Source of the DNA: Leucaena leucocephala
Taxonomy: Eukaryota; Streptophyta; Magnoliopsida; Fabales; Fabaceae
DNA length: 64,000 bases
Direction: 5' to 3'
Assembly: GCA_037074615.1 (NCBI GenBank)
Contig: CM073532.1
Coordinates: 10,175,501-10,239,500 of the forward strand
The translations under genes were made by a program, and so were the position numbers. The notes below the pieces were generated by a model. It was not told the origin of the DNA and made no database searches. It saw only the letters and a program-made list of their open reading frames with translations. Positions 11,362-22,435 of this stretch are shown piece after piece (position 1 is the stretch's first letter; every line of letters starts with the position of its first letter).

Positions 11362-12166
11362 AATCCTCTCATGCCCGCTTACATTCTTCAGCAACATCAC
11401 TCAAACTATTCAAACATGTGTCCTTTCGGCTGTTCTGAACAAGAAACCATTGATCACATTTTTGCTCAATGCAACTATACCAAATATGTGTCTATGCGTA
11501 CTTCTTGTCAATCTGGACTCATGGATTGGATTTTGTCTACAAATAATAGATTATACAATACTAACAACATTTTTTATACTATTTAAGAGATCCTATTATA
11601 GAGAGATTTAGTAAAGTCTTACACAGCCAAACTAACTCTATATTTTTTTTTTGCCTACCCAGTTCATCAGAATTTTGCCCCGACTACATTCAGATCCGAC
11701 CCGCGTCGCGCACCTATCTATGGTAGGTGAGTCTCCCAACGGAGATTTTTTGTATACGCTAAGACTCGAACTTAAAACCTCGCTTAAGCGATACCGAACT
11801 GTTTATCACTCGGACCAACTCCCGTTGGTACTAATGTTAGTATACAATGCTGGCAACATTGATTATATTAAAGGAATTCTCATTTTGTTGAGTATGATTT
11901 GGTGCAAAAGAAATATAGTTGTATATCAAGGATTCTTTCAATATCCACTCAAATTGGTTCAAGAATTTAGACATTTAACGTATCCTCCTAGACCAAGTCT
12001 GTCAATGGAATTCAACCTCTTCCATAAATTCTATAGCAACTTCCTCCTCATCATTCAAACTCCAATCTTCAATGCCTTGGCTGGACAATTTGGATGGAAA
12101 AGAACCAAATCAAATTCAGGAAAATTATTTTTTTTTCCATCGAAGAGTTATGTATTAATCTCGTAA
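11362..12166 (+). pseudogene. 3' fragment of a second LINE ORF2 (zinc-binding RT domain), split by a SINE
   Basis: The plus strand from about 11371 reads HHSNYSNMCPFGCSEQETIDH followed by IFAQC, which matches the cysteine-rich zf-RVT domain at the C-terminus of plant LINE reverse transcriptases. After the SINE at 11651-11827 the reading resumes with ILILLSMIWCKRNIVVYQG, the conserved downstream block (normally W..WK.RN..VF). The piece is short and broken and has no upstream RT domain in the window on this strand. It is a relic unrelated in orientation to the LINE at 1-7253. Confidence 0.65.
11651..11827 (-). mobile_element. SINE, copy 2 (same family)
   Basis: The sequence matches copy 1 over most of its length: GTTGGTCCGAGTGATAAAC as box A-like (complement of 11801-11820) and the shared block CAGATCCGACCCGCGTCGCGC. 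It carries about 25 extra bases in the middle (near 11733-11760) that copy 1 lacks. The flanking duplication is unclear. It sits inside the LINE zf-RVT fragment. Confidence 0.78.
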
Positions 12167-12214
12167 CTATTAAGTTACAAGAAAATAATGATTTAACTTA
12201 AAAAGATGGAATCA

Positions 12215-14883
12215 TCAAACAACAACTTGAGTGTGCAATGAGGTAGGTGTTATCACTAACACTTCCATAAGTATTATAACTATAACCTTTGTCTTGCACA
12301 TGACTAGAGTGTTTGTGAATAGGACATCCTCCATTCTATTTTCTTCCCCGTATACATATATTGCAAGGAATTTCACAATTTCTTTCCTTGTTGATCCATT
12401 TTCTACTTCATAATCCTCACAAGAAATTTCGACATGATTCCATTCCTGCTCTGGAAATAGCCCTTTCAGACTACTTTCCAGGAAAAGGGCTCTTAGATCA
12501 AACAGCCACACATGCTCTTCAATGATTGACCAACTGTAACAATTTCTGGATAGTCTCAGTCTCTGGCCGTTGATTAGTATGCAGAACCTAACCAGAACAT
12601 TACGGGGTAAGTTGAGGATGGCAAGATTTGTTGGATGAAAATTAGAGGGAAAAGACCCTGAAGGATATCCTACCCACTCAAGAACTCTCAAGCTATTTGG
12701 GAGATAAACTGGGTCCTCTAGAGAAACAGGCATTCCTGATAATAAGCATTCTCAAGCTTTTCATCTTCTTGAAGGCCTTCCTACTCCACTGCAATTCCTT
12801 TCCTTGAGCTATGTAGTCCAACATTATGACTTCAATTTTATTGGTTCCCTTTCATGAAAGAATTTAAAAAAAAAAGTATGAACTACAATATTACACTTAG
12901 AATTTGAGAAAAAAACCTAAAACTGTTATAAACTACTCCCTCTAATCCTTATTATAAGGCACTAACTAGAGATTAATTTTTGTCCTTATTATAAGGCACC
13001 ATCAATTTCATTAATTACTTTTTTTCTATTTTACCCTTGCCATTAATTGGTGCTCAATATTTTCTGAATGAGGTTCCTTGAACTCCGTGTTTTAAAAAGG
13101 AATAAAGTTGAAAAAATTTATCAATTTATGACAAATTTAATAACTCAACTTCTATTTATTGGTATGTGAAAAGTAGTTAAAAATGCCCTATGTTAAGGAC
13201 CAAAGGGAGTACAAAGCAAATTTCTTACTAATTGTACTAATAAAATGTATTTTGACAGCTCCAATTGTTGGCAATCACATTCAGTAGTAGCAGAATCATT
13301 ACATTCCTTAGGGACATTTTGATACATAAAATGGAAAGGAATGGGATGAAAAAACTAACTAGAGAATAGAAAGTGACCAGCATGATCTTAGTTTAAGAAA
13401 GTAAAAAATATAAGATAAATGTTATTGGGTAATGATTACAAAGGATATAACAGATATGGCCAGAGAGGATGAAAAATAAATCATATTCCAAGCTGTTAAG
13501 AAAAAAGCTCTAAGATATTCAAATATATATATAATAATGGGAGCTGCACTATTCACAGGTACAGATCATATTAGGCCCCATGTATTTGCATGGGGTCCAC
13601 TCTTTTGAGAACCTATGTAAAATAGAGGAAAAGTCATACACAACTCTTACCATATTTTGTTGAAGAACTTGAAGAACATCCTCATATAACCATATCCTGC
13701 TTCGTTTGCCAAGATGAAATGGCGATTCCTGTCGTACTATCTCTCTGCCCATGCATTTAATAAGATCATGCATCAATACCCTTTTGATTCACACTAATCG
13801 AAACAAGAGATCTATCGATAAGAACTCCAATGCTATATTTTGGAAAGAAACCGCAAGCATATAGAACTTCTACATAAGCCAACAACTCTCCAGCAAAGAA
13901 ACATGAAATGTCAAGGAAAACTTGCTTCTCACTTGGGTTCAGACTATCAAAGCTCACCCTAAGTATATTCATAATTTCTTCATTAGGAACCTTTTCATAT
14001 CTCTCCAATGCAAACTCCCATTCATCTGTTGACTTACCTAATAAATGAGAACCAATAACATTCAAAGCCAATGGAAGGTCATCAGCATAAAGAGCTGCAC
14101 GTTTCCAGACTTTCACATAACATGCATTGGTTTTCCCTTTTTTAGATGCATGCGCTCGTAAGAGTTCAAGAGCTTCATTATCAACGAGTTAGACAAGCAG
14201 TACACATGATCCACTTCTCTTTTTTCCTTTTCAACTTCATAAGAATTTTACGAAAAAAAAACTTTAGAATCTATATTCTTAGAAAATGACACTTTACTGG
14301 TAATGAAACAATCGAGAAGAACAACACGGAAGAAAAATAATAAACAGGGCAAAAGAAAAGAGGCAAAGGGTGTACCCATCTCTATAATGCCAACCAGCTA
14401 AATGGGATGCTTCCCGCAGAGCAGACTTCCTTTGTTGTACTTTGACCTTATCACCCTTCAATTTTTATTCATGCTTAGCCAATTCTGCTCCATAACGCTC
14501 TCTTGGATGTCGAACTTCCGACGGATCAACGTTGTAGAAGACTGGGTAAACCAAACGACCCTTGGATTTTGCACAAGAAAGAATTTTCACAAGTTCTTTC
14601 AAGCACCACGTAGAGGAAGCGTAATTTTGGGAGAACACAACGATAGCAATCCTAGAATCCTCAATCGCTTTGACAAGAGCAGGTGAAATTTCATGACCTC
14701 TCTGAAGCTCCTTATTGTCCATGGACTTATTGATTCCCCTCTGCTGCAAAGCATTATAGAGATTCCCAGCGAACCATAGCGGCAATCTTCGCCTCTGAAA
14801 CTTAAAAAGACGTCGTAAGCGCACTCGGAGCTGACAAATGAAGAGAGCTTTGAATCAGAGAAATATTCTTCACTGTGATCCAT
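12215..14883 (-). pseudogene. TIR-NBS-LRR disease-resistance gene fragment, NB core missing
   Basis: Exon 1 starts at the ATG complementary to 14881-14883. The TIR domain shows YDVFLSFRGED, then a frameshift, then GNLYNALQQRGIN, EISPALVKAIEDSRIAIVVF, NYASSTWCLKELVKIL and YPVFYNVDPSEVRH. The exon end LAGWHYRDGY lies near 14355-14464. The next recognisable block (14230-13549) is the C-terminal NB-ARC: YADDLPLALNVIGSHLLGKS, VFLDISCFF and MMHDLIKCMGREIVRQESP. The P-loop, kinase-2 and RNBS-B motifs are absent. At 12760-12215 are the LRR entry (YLPNSLRVLEWVGYPSGSFP) and a post-LRR C-terminal block (GLFPEQEWNHVEISCEDYEV), so almost all repeats are gone. Such proteins are cytoplasmic or nuclear immune receptors; this copy cannot bind nucleotide. 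Confidence 0.9.
12936..13209. mobile_element. Stowaway-like MITE
   Basis: The ends are CTCCCTCTAATCCTTATTAT and the inverted AAGGACCAAAGGGAG. They are flanked by TA on both sides (12934-12935 and 13210-13211), as expected for Tc1/mariner-type Stowaway elements. It lies between the NB-ARC and LRR parts of the resistance pseudogene. Confidence 0.8.
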
Positions 14884-14949
14884 CTGCTAAGAGGGTCAGA
14901 GCTAATGAAAGAGTAAAAAGCTTCTGCAACTCGCCGGGAAGATGAGCTT

Positions 14950-16264
14950 TAGAGAAGATCACGTCAATATATATATATTTCTCACTATTCATTTCTCAAA
15001 TTTGGAACAATTTGGAAGAGAAGGGAGAGGAAACTTCCTTAGTTGCTTTCAATCACAAAAAGCGAACTACGAATCGCCGGTAATGGGTTCGGAAGTAGGA
15101 AGGAAAGAGACAGCATTTCGCTTCCCCTTCTTCAACTGTATACGGATTCCAGCGTTCTAGCCGGGAAAAAATTATTATTTTTTATTTCATGAATAAAAAA
15201 ATGATTTTATAAAATATAAAAAACTTAGAAAATACAAATATACCCTTTATTATAAAATTCTTTGGAAAATTTAAATAACTATTTAGAAAATTAAAAAAAA
15301 AATTAAATAAATTAATTAATTATAATAAATTAAAATATCACTATATCACTCTCAAATGAAATATTAGTTATATACAAGTGGTTAAAGGTATATATTTAAT
15401 TTTTTATATTTATATAAAAAAATTAGAGAAAAAACATAAAATAAAATAATAATTATTTAAAATAATTTTAAAAAGTATATTTATTTAGAAGGACTAACAA
15501 GAAAAATAAAAATTTATAATTATTAAATTATCCCTACTTATACTCTTATATTATCTCTCACTGATCTCAATAATTTGATGGTTAGGTATTAATTAAAGTT
15601 TTCTCCTATTAATCTATTTTTTATGAATTTAAATTAATACAATGATATTATTCACTTAGATAAATTGTACTTCTTAGTATTTAGGTATTAAAAAACCAAA
15701 GTCAATATAGATTTGACTGTTACGATAATCCTACAGTATGCGATAGAGATTCTGTATATGAAGATCTTAAAAGGGCAAAAAAATGTGAACAGTTATAAAA
15801 AAAAACTCTTTTGTAGGATAATTTAGTAATAATAAATTTTTATTTTAATCTTTGATCCTTTTAAGTAAATACACATTTTTAAGATCCGTTTTAATAATTA
15901 TTATTTTTCCTTGGTCATTCCCCTTAATTCTCCCTATTTATATCAAGTTTTATTTTAATAATTTAAATTTATATTTTTACTCATTTAAATTTAACACTGT
16001 TAATTTCACTAACATAAAATACTAACTCAATGAACTTAAAATGATGACTTAGTAATTAAATGTGACACAATACTAGCTCCGATTTTAATTATAAGAGCAA
16101 GTTAATTTTTTTAGATAAATTAAGGAAGTTAAATAAATCAATTAATTTTAACTAATAAAAGAACTAATTAACTAGTTTTAGTAAATTAAAGAGTATATCA
16201 TATGAATTCATCTTGAGAGATTAAATTTAGTTGTAATTAACTGATTTATTTTATTTCTTTCATC
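14950..16264. other. Gene-free stretch between the resistance pseudogene and the inverted duplication
   Basis: About 250 bases of upstream sequence of the resistance gene are followed by very AT-rich DNA. No coding homology is seen. The last pectinesterase exons expected here for the left copy are not found, so the duplication breakpoint probably lies near 16265. Confidence 0.5.
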
Positions 16265-16553
16265 TAACTTGTTTATTTCCAAATCTTATACAAAAGTCTC
16301 CTCTAAAACTAAAAATACGTTTATATAGTTTAGAGAAACTCAAAGGGGTTCATATAAAAACGTATTCGAGATTTTTACGGGAGGTCTATAAATTTAAAAA
16401 ATAAAATAAAAGTACATATGTCACAACTAAGCTTAAGGGAAGTTTGTTGGTTACTTTTTGACAAAAGATAGTGTTAATTTTAAACAACGTTTTCAAAATT
16501 TCTTCTTAAGGGTAAATTATAAGGGAGACTAGATTAAAGAGGAAGAGTTTTAC

Positions 16554-18781
16554 CTCAAATACAGATTGGCCAGCACCAAAAATAAAGTCAACAGCATCTT
16601 GAATACAGATTGGTCAGGATCAAAGTCCGGTGTAGAAGTCTATTTTTAACTGATTTATAAAGCCGTTTTTCCAGCCGTTAAAGTTTGTAGTAATGCCTTC
16701 CTTGATCATCCCACAATGTGTCCTGTAAACCAAAGAAGCCTACTCGAAAGAAGAAAGCCTTATCGCTGGCCACCATTGCCGCCACCGCCGGTTTCCTCCG
16801 GTTGCTGTTGATCGGATTATTGTAGGAATTCTGTTTCAGCACAAAAGATAGAGAAGTTATCAGGAGATATTACAAAAATGAAAGTCTACTAAATAACCTT
16901 CATTTTTAAATAATTCAACATTTTGATGCTTGAACTACATTTTGTGCTTTTGCATTGTATAGAATCTAACATAGGTTAAAAGTCACATTGTTCAAAGAGT
17001 TTTTAATAATGCAACTATATATATATATATAAATGATTGATAATTAAATTTTGGCATACATTGACAAAAAGAGAGGTCAATGGAAAAGAACCTAAAGTGG
17101 TGGGGTCACATATGTATCAAACCCTCAAACCATGTCATTATTATTTGATTTGAAACAATTTTTTGGTACAAAACAAAACAAAATATCCTCTTACAAATAA
17201 TGGGGTTGACAGGGTCGCAATGAAGTTAGGCCTGAATGATCTGAATTCTCCAAATTTTCATTGAGAAGGTCACAAATTAACCAAACAAACTAAGAATTTT
17301 CTGGAGGGAAAAAATTAAAAACAAGAGAAGCATATATATAATGGATCAATGCTTAAAGCCTTAGACATCGGAGAGAATTTCGAAATGATTTTCTTGGGGA
17401 GATTCAAAATATTTCTGCGTACTATTGATTTTAATGAAATATCTACGAATACCTAAAGTGTTGAATTTAGTATCCAATCAAATCTTACACATTAATTCAA
17501 ATGGAATTTACTATATTTAATTGTCGTCCACCATATTTGTATTATTCTTGACTCCCGCCAAAATTGACATGTGGTTCATTCCAAAAGAAAATGAGATGAT
17601 TGAAAAATATTCATATTTCTGCTTTTTCTTTTTTCAATTTCTTCGCAACTTTATAAAGATATAATTTTTTTGGCCAAATAATATAAAGAAATAAATTAGA
17701 AATTGGTTTTCCTCTTGGTGTTAGATAGCAGCAAAGTGGAAATGGGTTAGTAATAGTGCAGAGAGCAAGAAAAAAAATTTATTTAGGAAAAAAAAAACAG
17801 AGAGAAAGAGAGAAAAGTTGACATTTTGAATTCTGGGGAAAGCTCGCCGAAGATATAAACTTTTTCATATTAACAAAACTATAGAAATTAAAGTTTGTGC
17901 ATAATTTTTTTTGGCAAAATAATTTTTAGAAAAAGATTAGGTTCACCTGTAATCTAAGAGTATGATGAAGTTTCCATTCCTTCTAAACGATATAAATGTA
18001 CATAAATTAAACAGAAAGAGATGACTTTTCTCTTAGTGCTAATTGCAACCATGCGAAAATGGGTTATAAATAGTAAAATCTTTTATTTTTTTAAAAAAAG
18101 AAAAATAAAAGAAAGGAGAGAAATTCATGTTCTAAATTTTTGGGAAAAACTAAAAAAAAAGATATAAATTTTTTTACTAAAGAATAAAGATATATAGAAA
18201 TTAAAGAATTTTAATATAAATTAAACATAAAGACACATTTTGTTTTACTTTTTTGCCCTTACTTACCCGAAAGCTCAAGCGTTTGACGACAACGTAAACG
18301 TAGGGCTCTGTGCCACTGTTTCATGATCATCCCAAGCTACAATATTTCTCCTCTTCCCTGCTCCTTTCAATACTATATAAGGCTTATCATCAGGAATCCT
18401 CACTTTTTCCCTGCAAACAAGCACCAAAAACCATGTGTATATATTCAGAGAAGTACATTAAACACATCAATCTATTATCAGTGTTAGTTTTGTGTATGTG
18501 GGAAAAAAATCATCTCTAAGAGGCAGAAGAATATATACAAGTTGAAAACCCTAAATGATGTGATCTGGTATATATATATATACACAAAAATTATATATGT
18601 TATACCTATAGATGCCTGGCTTTACATTGATGGAAACGCAGTTGTTGTTGTTGGAAGGGATTGAGTTTATGGCTTCTTGTATGGTGGTGAAGTTGCCGGT
18701 GCCGGCGGGGTCGACGGTGATCTTCCAGTAAGGGGCAAGTTTCTCTCCGATTTTCTGATAATACTGTGCACTTGCTAATTC
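16554..18781 (-). pseudogene. Pectinesterase pseudogene (left inverted copy)
   Basis: Three exon remnants lie on the minus strand: exon 1 at 18781-18606 (YYQKIGEKLAPYWKITVDPA and onward to GIYR), exon 2 at 18410-18267 and exon 3 at 16830-16554. Splice sites match the right copy. Compared with that copy, 410 bp are missing upstream of 18781, which removes the TATA region, start codon and signal peptide. Exon 2 lacks 16 bp between two GTTG repeats, a frameshift. Exon 3 carries 75 bp (16605-16679) in place of 5 bp, a second frameshift. DFIFGAGQS near the exon 3 end survives. Later exons carrying the LGRPW region are absent. It cannot make an enzyme. Confidence 0.94.
16605..16679. other. 75 bp filler insertion in pectinesterase exon 3
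   Basis: The insert replaces the five bases GGTAC of the right-arm copy. Its first part repeats ACAGATTGGYCAG found 40 bases away in the same exon. Its second part (16627-16679) resembles the terminal sequence of the CACTA element ending near 51421: TTTTTCCAGCCGT and CCGGTGTAGAA are shared with the same spacing. Confidence 0.75.
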
Positions 18782-19583
18782 GTGCTGAAGATGGTCGAAG
18801 AAAGAAATTTAACACGTTTTCTTTGAGAAAAAAAAAATTGAATAATAATATTATGTTGTTTATTAATTAATTAAGGACGGTAAGAAGTCACTAATTCTAA
18901 GATGGTGACATTTCAAAAGTGGAAGAAAGATGTTAGTGTTAGGTCATAATCATTCATATATTTCACCTTTTTAGTGGGAGAAAAAGCACAAATTCCTTTA
19001 ATTTAGAACCAAGATTTAATTGACCTATTTTGTAGGTCGCAAGTGCCCCCAAAAAAATTATATATTTTAATCTGATATGAATAATAAGTATTAATTAATT
19101 CTTAATATTTGATAATATTAGAGCCAAATATATGTTATGTGTTGCCCGGACATAGGCCAAGTCACTCCATATATATATATATTTTTCGTTTTCTTTTTTC
19201 TTTTTAATGTTATGTGTATAATGTGTATACATAATCCCTAATATATTATTCATATTATATATATTATTTTGAAAACCAATATGAATATGTTTATTTAAAT
19301 AATAAGATTAATGCTTTCCAAGTAAAAAATATATGAAGAAGAATAAAAATTTGACTTAGGTTCAATAAGTCAATCGCTATCCAATTAATATATAATTGCG
19401 TTTTGGCCAGAAAAATTATTTTTTAAAATAAAAGGATTGACTTGTCTAGAGACTAGAAGCTCTCTGTGTTACTTTGCCGAGTCATAACTAAATATTAATA
19501 ATACACAGAAGAAAAGCTTTGCATCAATATGTTAAACTTTTTTTGAACAAAATTTTGAACTTTATATGTCAAACATTGAATAT

Positions 19584-20134
19584 GGGCCTGTTTGGTAAAG
19601 CCTTAAATCGCGATTTTAAAAGGGCTTTTGGCCCAAACCTCAGTTTGGGGAAATTTCAAAACAAATAGGCTTATTTGTTCATAAGTGCTTTTGGACAAAA
19701 CCATAGTTTAAAACCATGGTTTTTAATAAACTATTTAAAATAGCTTTTTCAACAGTAAAACCACTTATAGACTATCCAATTACTATCCTACCCCTACTTT
19801 TTCTTACACCCTCTCTCCTCTCTCCTACTTTTTCTAACACCCTCTCTCATCTCTCCTATTTTTTCTTACACCCTCTCTCCTTTCTACTCTCTTCCCTCTC
19901 TCCTCTCTCTTCTCTTTTCTCTAACTCCCTCATTTCTCTTACTTTAAATCAAATCATACCCTTTTTGGTAATTTACCACCATAAAAAGTCATTCTAAAAA
20001 TAACTATCCAAACACCTATTTATTCAAAACCACTTTTTTTCCATAAACTCTTCTCCAAAAGTCCTTTTCCATAAGTTGTCCATAAGCTCTTTTTTTTCAT
20101 AAGCCCTTTTTCAAAATCATATCCAAACAGGCCC
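19584..20134. mobile_element. PIF/Tourist-like MITE, 551 bp
   Basis: The terminal inverted repeats are GGGCCTGTTTGG and CCAAACAGGCCC. A 3 bp duplication TAT flanks them (19581-19583 and 20135-20137). The interior has a pyrimidine-rich, partly tandem stretch (ACACCCTCTCTCCTCTCTCC variants, 19805-19925). The right arm of the inverted duplication lacks the element. Confidence 0.85.
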
Positions 20135-20594
20135 TATATATATTCAGAAAATGAACCAAATAAAATTATTTGATACTACTAGAAAAAATACTTATCATGG
20201 CGATTAAAAATAAAAAGCTATAAAAAAAAAGCGGTGGCATATTCGTAAATAAATCCGTATTTTAGAAACTTTTTACAGTGATTTTTCATACAACTGCTGT
20301 TAAAAGTGACACCGAGAAATTATAACGGCGATTTTTAGAACAACAACCGTTATAAGTCAATCCTACTACCTTACTGTCATCGTGCCCTATCTATAGAAAG
20401 AAAGTGTACATCTATTGCCTCTTCAGTTCCCAACATCTTTACCCGTCGTGAGGGAAGGCCAACAGATACCCCTTACAAACCGTCTTTTCCTCAATCTTAA
20501 ATACATTTTTATTGTATTTTTGTTCCACTTCCATTTCCTTAATCTGTTTCCTCTTGTATCGTCTTTGTCTTACTCTCTTTTCAGTTTTATTAAA

Positions 20595-20910
20595 ATAGAG
20601 TCCTCTCCAGGCTCTTCTCCTTCCCATTCATAGAAGTGATGATTTTAAGGATAAACATCCTCTCCCAGACTCGATACCTGATTCACCGTTTCCAGACCTC
20701 CTCAAATGTCTGGAAGAATTGATAAATATAATGGATATGTTGGAGAACTTGGTTGAAGAGCTCTCCCTGCAGGTAGAGAACCTGTAAGAAAGCATCAATC
20801 GTCTCTGTTCTAATATACGCCACCAACGTAACCATCAGCGCTTCCACCTCCCTTTAGATGACTCAAATGACTCCCAAAACTCAGACAACTCTGCTTTATC
20901 ATCGGATTGA
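20595..20910 (+). pseudogene. Small coiled-coil ORF of CACTA A (broken)
   Basis: This corresponds to the intact ORFs at 44258 and 45156. The start codon has become ATA (20595-20597, followed by ESSPGSSPSHS), then there is a stop and a frame change. The body resumes with DDFKDKHPLPDS, LLKCLEELINIMDMLENLV and EELSLQVENL, then another stop, ending in a DDSNDSQNSDN tail before the TGA at 20908-20910. The heptad-like leucine pattern in the middle and the acidic Ser/Asn tail match the other two copies. No known domain was recognised. Confidence 0.7.
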
Positions 20911-22435
20911 AAGACTTCACACCTTTTGTCTATCTCCTTTTTTGATACTTTTTGGCACTTGATGTGCAGATAAGATGAAATTTCTGTAAAATATAAAGAA
21001 TAGTCTGTTACAATATTTTGTAAGGAATAATCAAAATAGAATATTTTCTAAAGTCAATTATTATTGTTCTGATCAATTGTACCAAGTTATCTTAAGAATA
21101 AACATATTATTATATTGTATCGAGTTTGATATCAACGTAAATTTTGGTATAGTTGAAAATAATGTCATATAGGTTGCTCAAAACTCAACAAATTAGGACA
21201 TCGATTTTACCTTGTTTAATTAGTTGCGAGTTCAGCAATGAGTACCTTAAAGTAAATTGAAAGTGCGCATATTTTGCGAAAAAATATTAATTAAGAAGTC
21301 TAATTTATCAAATAAATTGATAATGCAATAAATTACTAAATACCGTTGGCATACTAGCTTACTGTCTAATTTATTGGATTCAAGATAATATATATGTTAT
21401 TTTTAAATATATAGTATATGAGCTTTTTACAGAGGTTTTTATTAAATCCCGCCTTTACATTTACTTGTAATGGCAGTTGTAAATAAAATTGTCATATAAA
21501 ATCTTCGCATCTGTACAGTAAATGTTAGACTTTTTATAGTTATTTTATTAACAATCACCGACAAAGGTATATTTAATGGCAATTTTTATTAAAAACTGCC
21601 GCAAAAAGTCACTAAAATTTACTAAACCTAATATGCAGTGAGCTTTAGATTTATTTTTTACACAGCCGCTTGTGTTCTCGTTCTCTGCCCCACCATCGTA
21701 GACTTGGACGAAAGGCATTTTCTATAATTTTTCAACTGATTTTGGTGACTCTATCGTCGTTCACTATTTCCGTTGACGTTAACTCCCTCCATCGTCGTTA
21801 TCATCTTCAAAGCTGTAAGTCACCGTTTAACTTCATTATTTTGTGATTTGGTTCTTTATTGGGATTAAAGATAAAAGAGACTAAATGAATTAATAAAATA
21901 TATAAATATCGCACTATGGGTATGTAGGCAAGGATTCACTGAAGTGGGTTATGGAGTTTTGGGTGTTTTGTTGCTGAAAACCAAAATGGGTTTTGTTCGT
22001 ATATATGTTTGTGTATGTTATGAATTGTTGGGTGTTTTGTTGTCGAAAAATCGAATGAACTGTTTTATTGCTGAAAAATCAAATGAATTGTTATGTATGT
22101 TATGAACTGTTGCTGAAAAACAGAATGAGTTTTGGATGTTTTGCTGCTGAAAAAACCGAATGAATTGTTGTCTTTAGGATGGTTTTATAGTACGATGAGC
22201 TCAAGTTAAAATAATAGTTTGATAGTTGTTTATGGATATAACAAAGACAAATATATGTTTGTATATATTATTAGGCCATTGAGGTTTAAAGAGTAGAGTA
22301 TAGTGTGCTATTTTGAGATTCTTAATTTCTAAACAAGTGGCTCAATGAAATTACAATTTGGGAGATTAGTTCATTGTTTTAGCTAGTTAGTTGTATCATA
22401 TTTTTAACTTTATTTATTATTTTTTGAACAGAACA

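Noticed and set aside
14402..14686. Plus-strand open frame of 94 codons
   Set aside because: Antisense shadow of the TIR domain exon.
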